Shown: in pieces, positions 32,899-45,188 of the stretch
How the letters are laid out: every line of letters starts with the position of its first letter
Position numbering within the stretch: the first letter of the stretch is position 1
From: Deinandra increscens subsp. villosa
Lineage: Eukaryota; Streptophyta; Magnoliopsida; Asterales; Asteraceae
Length of the DNA: 64,000 nucleotides
Assembly (NCBI GenBank): GCA_039602395.1
Contig: JBCNJP010000229.1
Coordinates: 124,001 to 188,000 of the forward strand
Reading direction: 5' to 3'
Translations under genes and position numbers: made by a program
Notes under the pieces: generated by a model
Database searches by the model: none
Told to the model about the DNA's origin: nothing
The model's input: only the letters and a program-made list of their open reading frames with translations

Positions 32899-32912
32899 AC
32901 TATTTAACCCCA
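32899..32912 (+). repeat. Left target duplication of the LINE
   Basis: ACTATTTAACCCCA, repeated exactly at 42837-42850 after the poly(A) tail. Confidence 0.85.
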
Positions 32913-32918
32913 CTATTT

Positions 32919-33104
32919 ATGGGTGAGGCTTCGGTTAGGAATTTGTCTAATCTTGCAAGAATTCTCAGATGTTTCAATTTGGCTTTAGGGCTTAAGGTTA
33001 GTTTCCAGAAAATCTCATTATTCAGGGTTGGGATTGATCCGGGCATGGTGGAATATCTTACGGGGATCTTACAATGTCAAGTTGGTAGTTTTCCCTCTGA
33101 ATAC
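32919..33104 (+). pseudogene. LINE reverse transcriptase fragment
   Basis: The frame reads MGEASVRNLSNLARILRCF, then GLKVSFQKISLFRVGI and LQCQVGSFPSEY. This is the segment of a plant LINE reverse transcriptase that lies downstream of the catalytic FADD motif (thumb side). It is cut at both ends: on the left by truncation on insertion, on the right by the Athila-like element. Confidence 0.75.
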
Positions 33105-34230
33105 TGATGTGTTCGGACCTATACCTAAAACTGACTAATTAAACCTACACCTAAACCTAGACCTAGACACATCTAATTTTATCGAAACTCCTAAACTAAA
33201 CCAACGTAAAGGCAAGTGTACATATCGGTGACAGTATAGCTACAGAAGACCGGATATCGAACCCTAGGGACACTAATATAACTAGAATTAACTAAGGACT
33301 TAATGAAAATGAAACTTGAGTAATTTGATTTTAATGGTTTTAGTTAACTAACCTAACTAATTTAATCAACTAACAAACAAAAACAGAAAACTTATGAGAA
33401 ATTTAAGATCAGAGAAAGGTACCACCTAGACCTAGAATCTCAATCAACACTAACAAATTTACTCGGCTACGACAACTCTGATGGCGGTTAGGTCACCTCC
33501 CGGATTGTTCCTAACTAACAATTCTAACGCTTGAACAAGGGTTCACCTCCTGGTCCTTCCCACCTCAACTAATCCTAACCACCTTCGAAACAATCTAGGC
33601 CACCTTAGGTTAGCAAGAGCTACCACTAATTAATATGAATGACACGGAATAGCAAGTTAACTAATTTCCTAGGGCATCCTTCTCCCGAGGCAATGTTATC
33701 CTAATCCACTAACTAACCCGACTACCCGATAATTCTATCACCTCTCGGAATGTCTAGAAAAGGCAATACATTGCAAACAAATTAATAATCATAAATCAAC
33801 AGAATAGTTCAAGACTTGTCCTAAACTACTCTATCGCAACTAACCCTAAAGCTAGCTACTTTAGATAACATACCTAAACCAAAAGACATTCGAAGGCACA
33901 TCATGCATCAATTAACTATTATGGACTATTTAAGAAACACACATATGAATACAATCATACTAATCAATGGAATTTAAAGAATTACAAACATCAAACAAGT
34001 TGTCAATAACTGAAATTAGTCAATAGTGCTAATTGATCATCCACACGGTCTAGGTGGGACTAATTATCTAGCCTACCATCATAGTTACAAAAGAAACATG
34101 CATAAAGTCTGAGTCTTCAACAACAATCATGGTCTTAACTAAGTAAAAACAAGAAACGAGAAGGAAATCGAGAAACCAAACAATGATTTGGGATGAGTAA
34201 TCGATTCTCCAATGGCTCCCTATTGATTCA
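33105..34230 (-). repeat. 3' LTR of the Athila-like element
   Basis: Plus-strand ends TGATGTGTTCGG and TATTGATTCA. It aligns along its length with 39516-40604, with several indels (for instance near 33890 against 40285). Confidence 0.85.
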
Positions 34231-34246
34231 GCCTTCTTCTGCCTTC
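34231..34246 (-). other. Polypurine tract
   Basis: Minus strand GAAGGCAGAAGAAGGC directly before the LTR start TGAATCAATAGG. Confidence 0.65.
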
Positions 34247-34349
34247 AAAAATCGTCCTTGAGTCGCCTAAAATCGTCTGGTAGTGAATGAATGTCGAATG
34301 CATCCCTAAAATTCGAACTTATATCGAAGTTGCTTCTCTTGCGGGAAAA

Positions 34350-34515
34350 TGCCCTCCAAGCGTATCACTTAGAGGGTTTGGATTGCTAGGCGATACGCTT
34401 ACTGGGTAAGTCACGACAAAATAGTCGGGGTCAACCTTGAGCATCTCCTTTGACCATCATCGCCCCAAGCATATCGCTTGGGGCCTTCTTTTTTCTAGGT
34501 GATACGCCTAGGACA
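34350..34515. repeat. GCGTATCGC / GCGATACGC motif cluster 1
   Basis: AAGCGTATCACTTAGAG is followed by CTAGGCGATACGC, then AAGCATATCGCTTGGGG by CTAGGTGATACGCCTAG. The halves are inverted versions of each other, so each pair can fold back, though the spacers are tens of bases long. Confidence 0.75.
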
Positions 34516-36019
34516 CTTTGTTCAGCACTTGGTCTTTTTTCTCTTGTTCATTCCTCCAATTAACGTACGCCCTCGGGAATGGATCAAACTCCTACAAAAG
34601 ACAACATTCCCACACTTACTCTTTTTTCATCCTCGAAAAATACTGCAGTGGAGTTATAACCAGGGACTCAATATCTAACTTATTAATTATCAATATCAGA
34701 TTTTAATTACATAGCGTAGCTCGATTATCGGTATTTCGGTCCAACTAAACCCAACCACCAAACTTTACCCCCAAATGCATCAATTAATATTTATTTACTT
34801 ATTTATCATTCAACCTAAATAGATACCACTTACCGTGTAAATTTTATATCATTTAGTAATAATTGAGTCATTTTTTGTGTTTTTAGTCATTTATAGTTAT
34901 TGAGTCTTAATTGTGTTTTTATACAACTTAACCCTAATCCCGTCTCAAGATATCAAGGCCTAGGTTAAACCATATAGGTTTTCCTACCATAGTATTTAAA
35001 TATATACAGGTCTCAAAAATAATGGAAATGATGAATGAATAATAAGTTTGAGCAATTTTCAAAATTTAGAGTGTCGATACCTGGATGCATCCACCGTGTA
35101 GCGATCCCGATAGGTAGCATGTAAATCTAAACTCAATTACCTAACCTAGAGGCGTATCCTCCAAGTCGCTATCCCGAACGGAAACACATAGGCGTTGGCA
35201 TCAAATAACAATAAAAAAGCTCAAAAATGGACAATGGAATATGCAAGTGCCACTAATATTGAATATACTTTCGTAAAAAGATAAAGGCGTGTTATATCTA
35301 AGAGACATATACATAGAAAAATACTAAGGTACATATCTTCTATTTTTGTCACATACGGATATTTAGGCTTTAAGATCAGTTGGGCCTACCAATACATCGA
35401 AACTAGCAAACAAACAACCAATTAATAATGATATATCAATTATGCACATTTAATAGACAATTGAACCCTGATTGTACTATCATCTTTCATTGAATGCAGC
35501 ATAAACCATGAACATTTTCTAAATTTCTCAAAAAAAAATTTATTTTTTTTCAAAGAAATAAACACACTAAAAATAAAAATAAGCCTTCCCATCCTCACAG
35601 TTAAATGACACATTGTCCCCAGTGTGAGATGAGAATAAAAATTAAGAATAAAAACAAAGCACACTCAAAAGAAAAATAAGAGAATGCGAACAAAATTAAA
35701 CAGATAAATCAGAACAAACTCCCTTGAAATCGATTTGGATAATTGAAGGCGAGTATGGTTCCACAGGTCCATTGAATCTTCATAATCGTGAAAGCATGAA
35801 TGTCATCAAATCTGCAACACGAGAAAACAAATAAAGCACATGACTTGACAAAAGATTAATCACGAAAAATAAAAATAAATAAGAATAAAAATGAAATAAA
35901 ACAAGCTGAAACGTGATTACCTGGAAATTCAAATATTCAAAATATGAAACGCAATCGGCTTGGAACAACATAGGTGAACAAAAATAAATAAATAAAAAAT
36001 TAAAAAAATTTCCTGCTCA

Positions 36020-36155
36020 CCATCTCTAGGCGTATCGCTTAGAGATAATGAATATCTAGGTGATACGCCTAGATCATCAAATATAGCAGGGCTCTAAAAA
36101 TCCCTTCCATGCGTATCGCATGGAGCAATGCTCATCCTAGGCGATACGCCTAACA
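36020..36155. repeat. GCGTATCGC / GCGATACGC motif cluster 2
   Basis: CTAGGCGTATCGCTTAGAG then CTAGGTGATACGCCTAG, and ATGCGTATCGCATGGAG then CTAGGCGATACGCCTAA. Same layout as cluster 1. Confidence 0.78.
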
Positions 36156-36988
36156 CGAAATTTCTAGGGACCAATTTGATTTTTGGACCCCAAAAATTTT
36201 CCTATCTCTTTTCTCCCAGGTCCGCTATGGTCGAAATTTTTCACAGATACCTGCACTTTTGACCTTAAAACATACCTGGAAAAGCATCAAACACAATTTC
36301 ACCATCTTGAGCTCCTCGAATTTCCTGCAAACATCAAAAACCACAAAACACAAACCGAAAAAAAACACACACAAAAACACGAAAATGTAAAATCAAACCA
36401 AAGTTACAAACTTTACAACCCGGGCACTATGCATTTCAGCTCTTGTCCTCTAAACAACCTCTAGTCCCACAATCCGGAGGTTTAGACTTCACATCTTTCT
36501 ACATCAAATGACCGGTAATTTTCCAATTTTCCAATTCATAGTCCAACTCTAGCCCCTTAACTATCAACCTATTAGAACTCACCAATTCCAACAATCTTGT
36601 AACCTTCCAATGCTTATATCGACCCTGAAGAAATTTAATTTTTCCTAGAAAGCTTAATTTTAGGTCATTTTCACAATCAACTTCCACAAACCTCCCCACA
36701 CTTGGCTAAACTCGGGATTCTCACTAACCTCAACAAAATCCCCAAGTGTGGCCTTTCTACCTTCAGCTTCAACCACCACCATCTCATTATCACACCCAAC
36801 TACCCCTCCGGGTTCTACTAACGAGTTATCTATCTCAAGTCAATCAACTAAGTCTTCCAGCCCTCCAGGATCTTCCCCACACTTATTCTCAACCATTACC
36901 TCACCTCCTAGCCTAATCCAACCACTAGATCAGTCCCGGTCATAAAACCTACACAACGATCAATGCAAGATAAAAATGACTCTAAGAA

Positions 36989-39328
36989 TTACACAGAATC
37001 GTTGCTACTATCACCTGATTTACCAACCTTAAATGTGACACTTTCCTCATCGACACTCAAAGTGATTGTGCCCTCAAAAACATCAACCAACGCTCTAGCT
37101 GTCCTAAGGAAAGGTCTACCTAGAATGAGATGGCATCTAGCATCGTAATCAGAATCGACAACCACAGAGTCAATAGGGAATAAAAAATTATCTATTTTAA
37201 CAAGCACATTCTCCACTATTTCTTTTGGTCTCACAACAGAGCAGTCGGCTAAAGCTATGTTCATGCGAGTTGAGGCTAAATCTCCTAATCCTAAGTGCTG
37301 AAAAACAGAGAAAGGCATCACATTTATACTAGCACTGAGATCAGCCAAAGCATGTGTCACATATGAACTACCAAATATGCAAGAAATGGTAAAAGTCGCT
37401 GGATCATTAAGCTTCTCGGGTAATTTATTCTGGACAATCACTGGACATTGAGCATCAAGTGTAACATCGGAAAGGGCCTCTAGCTTCTTTTTATTATATA
37501 ACATATCTTTAAGGAATTTAGCATACTTAGGCATTTTATTCAAAACTTCATTGAAAGGTAAAGTGATCCTAAGTTGCCTAAGAAGATCTAGAAATTGCCC
37601 ATACTCGTGCGCATACTTTTGCTGAATTAAACGTTGTGGAAAAGGCACATGATTCGGGTCCTCCACTATGATCGGTCTCTCTTTGAATTTGACCCTCTTC
37701 TTTGTCTTCTCTTCTTCCCACTTCAACGGCTTAGACTCGGAAGTTGGTTCAGTACTTGCTGGCCTTAGGCTCTCGTGCACTCTCCCGTCCGGGGTCTCCA
37801 ACACTATCTCCTAATCAATCAGCTCCTCTACAACTACTGCCGGTGATAAACCTCTCAACAACTTTACCACTCCTCGTGGTAACCATATTAATCAAAGCTT
37901 TGGGGTTTTTATATGTACTCCCAGAAACTGACCCCTTCTATTTGCCAACTCTTCAATTGCTTCGCTATGTCACCCACCGATCTTTATAAATCCAAGAATG
38001 AAGCTAACTGATTCCTAAGTAGCGCGTCATGATCGGGTAACGTCTTGTGGGTCGCCTCGTCTCTCGCCACTCGCGTCAAAATCTGGTTCTGGTTTGCAAT
38101 CAACTTTCTCATCTCCTTCATAATCGACCCCTCCTTGCCTCCATCATAATTATTATTTCGCGTTTGAAATCCAGGTGGGTTACCTCCATCCCTCCACCCT
38201 GAATTTCGGCTGCTCCTCCACCCGGACTGGAAAGAACTACCGAACTGGGGTCGGTTACTAATGTAGTCCACCTACTCAGCAGAGACGAGCGGGCAGTCAT
38301 GGGTGTCATGAGCGCCTCGAAACGGCTCACATTTGGCGGAAATATGGAGTCGAATTTCATCTATCTTCTTATGCAGCTTTTCGATCTCCTGAAAGGTTAT
38401 GGTCTCTGAACCAATGTGATGAACACTGCGGCTAGGTGTAGAAGGAATTAAAAATCTAGTCAGGGCCAAGGTGGCTCTTCGATCTCAGGGGGTCTATTGT
38501 TTGGCATTCGTGAATCTCTCAAAAAGTTTCTTGCATTCGGCGATAGTAAGCTTCTCCATCATATGTCCTCCTGCAGAGATATTGAACTCCTTATGAACAG
38601 CATGAGTCAAACAATTGTAGAATTTCTCAATTATCGCCCATTCCGTCAACTCTTGTTGCGGACACCTTCTCAGAAGGGTGTTGAAATGATCATAAGCTAT
38701 AGAATAAGGCTCGTTGAGATCTATGCGAAAGAATATATGTCCTCACGAGTATGCGAAGCCTTCGCTAGAGGATAGTATTTTTTCAGGAACTTTTGTTTCA
38801 AATCTTCCCAGGTGGAAATTGAATTAAGAGGTAATGTCTCGAGCCAAACGGCGGCTCGAGAAGCGAGTGAGAACGGAAATTTCCTCAAATAAATAACATC
38901 ATTCGACACTCCCTGGAGGCCGAATGTGTTGCAGATACGCTCAAATCACGAGAGATGGGCTGGTGCTTCTTCTTCATCATCACGTCCATTAAACTTAATG
39001 GAATTTGTATGTGTATTTTTGACGTGTGATCAAACCTGTCAGTTAGTGGTGCTAGCAATGGTGGTCTGAGTGATGGCAAACCTAGCATCATCGTCGCCGA
39101 TATTGGTCTGCTCGTGAACAGTGCATTGCTCAGCCATATCGAGATCTGGAAAGGGTAGTGGTGTAGTGTCTCGAGTAATAGGTGAAGAAATGGATGGTAG
39201 AGAGTGAGTGGCGGTAAAATGAATGCTTCAAGATCGGCTCGAAGCGTGCTGAACCGTTCATGGATATCACGATCAGGATCAGAGAAAGGTGTAAGCTCAG
39301 GTGGCCCTCGTGAACGGGTATGTGGCAT
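36989..39328 (-). pseudogene. Athila-type gag and protease
   Basis: Start MPHTRSRGPPELTPF at 39328. After frameshifts the capsid-like part (38909-38721: FPFSLASRAAVWLETLPLNS, TWEDLKQKFLKKYYP) is clear, then a degenerate zinc knuckle (CEPFRGAHDTHDC) with a TAG at 38274-38272 where the family has glutamine, the linker NMVTTRSGK (about 37885) typical of Athila, and a protease domain open from 37804 to 36989 (KYAKFLKDML, LPEKLNDPATF, ADLSASINVMPFSVF with DLSAS at the active site, LGRPFLRTARALVDV). Coding ends at 36989 with nothing of pol behind it. Because of frameshifts it is not functional as it stands. Confidence 0.83.
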
Positions 39329-39491
39329 AAAACGAGAAAGAAATAAAATATAAAATAAAAATGAAATAAAAATTAATTACCTAAGACTCTAGACTCAAGA
39401 AGTAAAATCTTAAAAACTCTAGACACGGAAAAACCAAAAAGCCTCAAAATTTCCTAGTCACGACCTAAGTTGATCTTACTATTGCCAAGTG

Positions 39492-39509
39492 TCCCCGACA
39501 ACAGAACCA
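39492..39509 (-). other. Primer binding site
   Basis: Minus strand TGGTTCTGTTGTCGGGGA, a few bases inside the 5' LTR. It resembles the TGGCGCCGTTG(C/T)CGGGGA type used by Athila and related elements, with three changes. Confidence 0.65.
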
Positions 39510-39515
39510 AAAACT

Positions 39516-40604
39516 TGATATGTTCAGAAATATACCTAAAAATGACTAATTTAACCTAGACCTAAACCTAGACCTAGACACACCTAATTTTACCGAAACT
39601 CCCAAACTAAATTGAACCTAAAGGCAAGTGTACCTATCCATGGTAGTATAGCTACAGAAGACCGGATATTGAACCTAGGGACACTAATATAACTAGACTC
39701 AACTAAGGACTTAATGAAAATGAAATTTGAGTAATTTAATTTTTAGGGTTCTAATTAACTAACTTAATCAACTAACAAACAAAAACAGAAAACTTAGGAG
39801 AAATTCAAGATTAGAGAAAGGTACCACCTAGACCTAGAATCCTAATCAACACTAACAACTTTACTCGGCTATGACAACTCTGATGGCGTTTAGGTCACCT
39901 CTCGGATTGTTCCTAACTAACATATCTAACGCTCGAACAAGGGTTCACCTCCCGGTCCTTCCCACCTCAACTAATTCTAACCACCTTCGAAACAATTTAG
40001 GACACCTTAGGTTAGCAGAAGTTACCATTAATTAATATGAATGACACGAAATATCAAGTTAACTAATTTCCTAGGGCATCCCTCTTAGAGGCAATGTTAT
40101 CCTTATCCACTAACTAGCCCGACTACCCGACAATTTTATCACCTCCTGGAATGTCTAGAAAAGGCAGCACATTGCAAACAAATCAATAATCATTAATCAA
40201 CACCATAGTTCAAGACTTGTCCTAAACTACTATATCACAACTAACCCTAAAGCTAGCTAATTTAGATAATATACCTAAGCCGAAAGACATTCGAAGGTTA
40301 TGGACCTTTTTAGCAACACACATATGCATACAATCATACTAATTAATAGAATTTTGCAAACATCAAAGAAGTTGTCATTAAACTTAAATAAATCAATAAC
40401 GCTAATAGATCATCCACATGGTCTAGGTGGGACTAATTATCTAGCCTACCGTCATAGTTACAAAAGAAACATGCATAAAGTCTGAGTCTTCAGCAACAAT
40501 CATGGTCTTAACTAAGTAAAAACAAGAAACGAGAAGGAAATCGAGAAACCAATTAATGATTTGTGATGAGTAATCAATTCTCCAATGGCTCCCTCTCGAT
40601 TCCA
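39516..40604 (-). repeat. 5' LTR of the Athila-like element
   Basis: Plus-strand ends TGATATGTTCAG and TCGATTCCA; homologous to 33105-34230. The divergence between the two suggests an old insertion. Confidence 0.85.
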
Positions 40605-41150
40605 CTGTATCTCAAGGATCTTATTGATGATTGTGAGTTGGTGTTGTAAGCGGTTAATCTGCCAGAGGGTAAAAACACGTGGGCTGGGGAAAGAATTTGA
40701 TAGAAAATGTTGAAGTCAGTTCTGTTAGATCTTTGGTTCAGGAAAAGATGTTGGGGACCTTCAATGATAAATTTTTCTGGTTAGGATGGGTTCTTATTAG
40801 AGTAAATGCGTTTGTATGGAGGGCGTTGCTAGGGAGGATCCCGGTTAAGCACAAATTAAATTCAATAAGAGTGCAAGTGGATCTGGTGTGTGTAATTTGT
40901 GGTGATTCTGTAGAATCTATGGAGTACGCTCTACTTAAATGTGGGCAGGCTGCTAAAGTTTGGGCTAGGATTATTTAGCGGTAGCGTTCCCCTTCATTGG
41001 GAATGAATTCAATCAAGGAAATATTGGATGATTTAAAAAGGTGGCCGGTTGGGGTAAAAAGGAAGAAGATGTTATATGGTATTATTCAAACTACCATGTG
41101 GGTTATTTGGAAGTCAAGGAATAAGATGGTTTTCGAACAAACAGGATAGT
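40605..41150 (+). pseudogene. LINE C-terminal part with zinc-binding RT-associated domain
   Basis: Recognisable from about 40680 (VSSVRSLVQEK, RVNAFVWRALLGRIPVKHKL, CVICGDSVESMEYALLKC), the zf-RVT type domain that follows the reverse transcriptase of plant LINEs. The tail YGIIQTTMWVIWKSRNKMVF (about 41075-41135) is the usual C-terminus. There are stops both before and after the domain. Confidence 0.75.
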
Positions 41151-42836
41151 GTGCTTCGAAGATAGTCGGTTTCGTGAAGCTATGCTCGTTTCTTTGGATA
41201 AGAAATAGAGGTAGGCTGGACTCATTAACTTGGGATCAGTGGAATGCCTTCAGCTTTTAATTGGTGGTGGCACGGGGGCTGTTTGGAAGGGGGGTTGTAT
41301 TTTTTGTTGGTGGTGTTGTTGGGCTGCATATAATTCCTGGGTTGGGTTGATTTTGCATTTGTCTAGAAATATCAATTTTGGGTGGGGGCTGGGGATGTTG
41401 TGGTGTGATAATATTGGTGTGGGTGTGTTTGGGTGTACACTTTCCACTTTGGGGGGGCGGGGGGGGGGGGGGGGGGTGCGCGTGTCTTGGCGTGTGTGCT
41501 TGTGTGGGGAATTACATTTGTTACATTTGTAATAGAGGTGGTTTTGAATCTATAAGTATAATCGGGATGTTGTATTTCTATTCGTGTAACTTCGTGTTCG
41601 TGGTGTGTGTATGCATGTGCTTGAGGTTGAGTTTTTCATTCGCGTGGGTGGGGGGGTTGACGAGGGTCTATGGCTGGTAAAAAGAAGATGGTTAGAGGCA
41701 TGTAAATTGCATATTTTGGGTGGGGGGAATTGGGATATTTCCTTGGTGTGGGTATGTTTTGGTGGCTACATATGTCGTCTGTGTGTGGTGTGTGGTCTTG
41801 TGTGTGTTGGAACTGGGTTGGGGCTAAACATTCCATTGGGTAAATAATATCAGGCGGATTTGTGTACTTTGTTTCGTGTATTCGTGTTTCGTTTCGTGTT
41901 GTTTCGGTTCGTGTGGGTGCGTTTCTTTTCCTTCTTCATGTATAATTCTAAGTATGGGGTATCCTTGAGGTGATCCGATAAGGGTGGGTGTAGGGCATGG
42001 CCATTATGTGGAGGGGTATTCTGGGATGGTGGTGTAGGTGTGCTCCACATTTCGGCTCATTTGGGCTGTATGAGATGGTTGGAATGAGTTTATATATGAT
42101 GTATTGAAGAAGGGATCACTTAAATCCGATTTCTGAGGTTTGGAAAGGCAGATTGTTGCCTTGGAGATTATATTGTTGTAGTATTTTAAATGTTAAGCTT
42201 TCTCCTGCAAGTTCGTGACAAGGCTCAAGGACTAAAGACCATGGTGTGGTGTATGTTGGTGTAGGCTGCAACATATGGAGTATGGGTCCTCGATGGGGGA
42301 TGGGTTGACAATATACATCACTCCTACATAATGTATAATTTTGCTGCCTTCGTCTTGATGGTGAAATGGGTTGAGTTGGCTTGGTGGGGAATAGGTCATG
42401 TCGTTTGGAAGGCTCAAATCGGGTTGAGATGGTTTGGGGGTGTTGGTAAGACAGGGGTTGGTAATCATGGAAAAGGAAGGTTTTCTAAGGAACTTTACTT
42501 TATTAGTATTGGTTTGTGCATATTTTAATAAATGGTGGGGTTTGGAATAGTTAAGCAGAAACGTGGTGTTAAATGGTGGTTGTTTGGGAATTGTTTTCTA
42601 GCAGCCAGGGGGTTATCGGTCGATGAAAGGATGCAGGGGGGTGGATTCCAGTTTGCTAGGTGGCATGTTGGTGTTTTGCTATGACTTAAGTGTTGTTTCC
42701 ATATGTATTTTTGGTGTCTATGTGGTGGTCTTTATGTATTGTAGAACTATGTATCTTGCTCCTTCCTAGCGCTTTTCTAGGTGGGTTGTGTGTTTTTTCC
42801 TTTTTATATTAAGATGTGGTTGTTTAAAAAAAAAAA
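41151..42836 (+). other. LINE 3' untranslated region and poly(A) end
   Basis: G- and T-rich on the plus strand, with many GGTTGTG/GGGTGTG phrases and no credible coding. It ends in twelve or so A bases at the target duplication. At nearly 1.7 kb it is long for a LINE 3' end, so it may include further decayed coding. Confidence 0.6.
41451..41476 (+). repeat. G homopolymer run
   Basis: G7, one C, then about 18 G. It could form a G-quadruplex; assembly and sequencing errors are likely in such a run. Confidence 0.9.
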
Positions 42837-42850
42837 ACTATTTAACCCCA
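42837..42850 (+). repeat. Right target duplication of the LINE
   Basis: ACTATTTAACCCCA, identical to 32899-32912. Confidence 0.85.
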
Positions 42851-43270
42851 TTGGGTATGATTCGGTTACATTTCCTTTGAATATGTATTAGAGCCAAGAG
42901 ATTTGAAAACACCCAAATAGGTGTATAGTGAATTGTCACGTACATAAATAAAAAAAAAACACTCATTCTTTAAAAAGATAAAAAATCACTCTAATAACAA
43001 GACTCAAAAACACTAAAAAAAATATTTACATTTTTTATTTTTAAATCAATGTCTCTCTAGATACCTAATATGATTAACCCCTCTCCAAATTTCTTAGCAC
43101 AAAACTAAACCCTAAAAACGAGTGGTGAAAGTCTGAACTAAGACCATCTCCAACGATGCATCTGTCCACCGCTCGTCCGTCCACATGGAGCTGAACGCTT
43201 GACGTGCAGCGTTGAGCCGTGTTGTCGGTCCAAGCTGCATGTCTCAACGGACGGATTTTGTGGGGCCCAC

Positions 43271-43331
<61 letters not shown>

Positions 43332-43492
43332 GTATGTATTAAATCCTGTAACTGCTACTTTGGTATTATTTTATAAAAAAAAATTAATTCCTATTATACA
43401 CTATATATAGTCATTCTCATAAACAAAAACCACACCATCTCTTCATTTTCTCAATATATCTTCCTCATTCGAACTACATATTTCACACTCAT
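42851..43492. other. Noncoding stretch with TA microsatellite
   Basis: No coding frame. The phrase AAGACCATCTCCAACGATG at about 43140 looks like the end of a small DNA transposon, but I found no matching inverted end. Confidence 0.4.
43271..43331 (+). repeat. (TA)n microsatellite
   Basis: About 60 bases of alternating TA, with a TG interruption at the right. Confidence 0.95.
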
Positions 43493-44600
43493 GGATCCAA
43501 GAACACCAATTGTTTATTCAACACTTATCCTCGGATGAAAACGAGCAAAACCCAACCCGACCACACGGTTTTTGTCAATTTCAATAATCACCTGGTTTTG
43601 GCCAATTCAACAACCATCCCAATTTCAACCAAACCAATATGAACAATACCAACAATTTTTTTAGCGTGGCAACAACAATAACAACACTTTCAACAATAAC
43701 AATTTCAACCTAATCTTGAAAATTCTACTCCTCAATTTCAAGCAACAGTTGATGATTCACAACCTTCATCAAAGAAAAAGACCAAGAAGGCTAAAGGGAA
43801 GAAACATGTGCAAGAATCAATCGATGTCACACCCAACAAAGGGCTGTGGCATCAAAGGTTAACCGTATTAAGTGACCATTTAGTGAGGAAAATATTTTGG
43901 CCAACTCATCGTACCACGTTTCTGAAGACCCGTAGCTTTAAACAACAAAAACCAAAATGCATTTCGTAAAAAGGTTCATGACCACTACATGGGTTCTTCG
44001 CCTCAAGTTAATCAAAATGACAACCATCTGAGAAGCCATTGGCATACGTTGAAGTCAAAGGTTGTTAGATTTAACGAGTTTTACTTGCAAATAGAGTCTC
44101 GTTACAGAAGTAGTTGGTTAGAGGAGCTGTTTCTTGAAGATATGGATCGTTATTAATTAATGATCCTAGAAACGAGAACTCTAATGAGTTTGGATATGAG
44201 CATGTTTAGAGGATCGTTAAGGATCATCCCTACCCAGCTACTTCTACACTAGTTAATCAATCCCCTAAAAAAACTAAGACAACCAACACGGGTGTATATA
44301 CTAGTTCTGCCTCAGCCACCAACTTTGAGGAATCTCCCGAGTTTGATATCACATTAGATGATGATGATGATGATGATGATGATATACTTGTAGAATAATC
44401 GATCTCTACTCGTCCTATGGGAAGCGACAAGGCTAAAGCAAGGGCGAGGGCAAAGGGCCAAAGCTCATAATCATCATCAACGTATGATGAAGATAAGGTT
44501 GTGCTACCTAAGGATCTAGTGGAGACGACCCACTGAAGTGGTAGATAATGGAGAGTTTTGATAACGAAATTTCATAATTCTTGGACTTGGAACAAGATAG
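43493..44600 (+). pseudogene. NAM-associated / PIF-Harbinger-type accessory protein, broken
   Basis: It begins with MDPRTPI at 43493 and a glutamine/asparagine-rich stretch, then a lysine-rich KKKTKKAKGKK. At about 44020-44120 comes LRSHWHTLKSKVVRFNEFY, followed by ESRYRSSWLEEL and, after stops, FGYEHVWRIVKDHPYP; at 44415 RPMGSDKAKARARAKG. This order (HWhtL..vvrFN..Y, HvW.ivKdhP, RP.G..kAK) matches the plant family with a NAM-associated C-terminal domain, often linked with PIF/Harbinger transposons. Many stops and shifts. It may be a transposon gene or an old gene copy. Confidence 0.5.
44357..44383 (+). repeat. (GAT)n microsatellite
   Basis: Nine GAT units; in the decayed gene it codes for an aspartate run. 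Confidence 0.9.
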
Positions 44601-45188
44601 ATTCATCATGAACGGAAAATACTTCTTACGGTGGACACAAGGAATATGGATCCTTAGTCCTTACGCACTAGCCATACACGAATCTATGTGTGAGGACATT
44701 AGGAAGAGATACAAATACCACCACCTCCACGCGCTTAGTTTAGTTTAGTTAAGTTAGTTATGTATTTTGTTGTATTTTCTTGTATTTTCATTTATGTATT
44801 TGTTGTTTTAGTTTGATTGATCAATTATGTATTTCAATTTAAAAAGTAGTTGTTTTTTTAAACTAGCCGTTGTATTTAATATTATAGAAAATTGACCCCT
44901 ATTAATCCCAGTTATTACCTATTGGTCGATAATAATTTTATTGTGTTTTTTCCCTACGATAATCCCAGATAATAACATATTGGTCTGTATTGAACCGTCG
45001 TTAAGTAGACACTAACGGTGTTCGTTTTAGGCTGACTGGACATCCACGTAGGATCCTAGGTGGCATTTTTTATTAAATCTTTTTTTAATAAATAAAAAAA
45101 GATAACATTATTAAAAAAAGCAGTAGCATCATCACCTCTTGATCTCTTTGCGATTGCACAAACCAGACGAGATTTTATGGTTAGTAGG
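44601..45188. other. Noncoding stretch
   Basis: AT-rich, with no feature that I can support. It ends at the outer end of the chromovirus LTR. Confidence 0.5.

Larger units (their letters stand above)
34247..36988 (-). other. Noncoding interior where pol is absent
   Basis: No frame with similarity to pol. Two clusters of a GCGTATCGC/GCGATACGC motif lie at 34350-34515 and 36020-36155. Open frames in the 36.2-36.9 kb part are proline/serine- or lysine-rich and look like chance frames. Confidence 0.6.
33105..40604 (-). mobile_element. Athila-like LTR element with gag and protease only
   Basis: Two LTRs (33105-34230 and 39516-40604), a primer binding site and polypurine tract in the right places for minus orientation, and gag-protease coding (39328-36989). 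No reverse transcriptase, RNase H or integrase can be found in the 2.8 kb between protease and 3' LTR, so it must have depended on other elements. The flanks AATAC (left) and CTGTA (right) do not match, so either the duplication has decayed or the insertion went with a deletion of LINE sequence. Confidence 0.82.
32913..42836 (+). mobile_element. 5'-truncated LINE, split by an Athila-like element
   Basis: The two LINE parts are 32913-33104 and 40605-42836. It starts within the reverse transcriptase, ends in a run of A (42825-42837) and is flanked by a 14-bp target duplication, the signature of target-primed insertion. Without the insert the LINE is about 2.4 kb. Coding between the RT fragment and the zinc-binding domain is missing. 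Confidence 0.85.

Noticed and set aside
41230..41847. Glycine-rich plus-strand frames near the G run
   Set aside because: Low-complexity LINE 3' region; composition explains the frames.
43140..45060. A complete PIF/Harbinger element around the NAM-associated pseudogene
   Set aside because: No transposase frame and no pair of terminal inverted repeats found.
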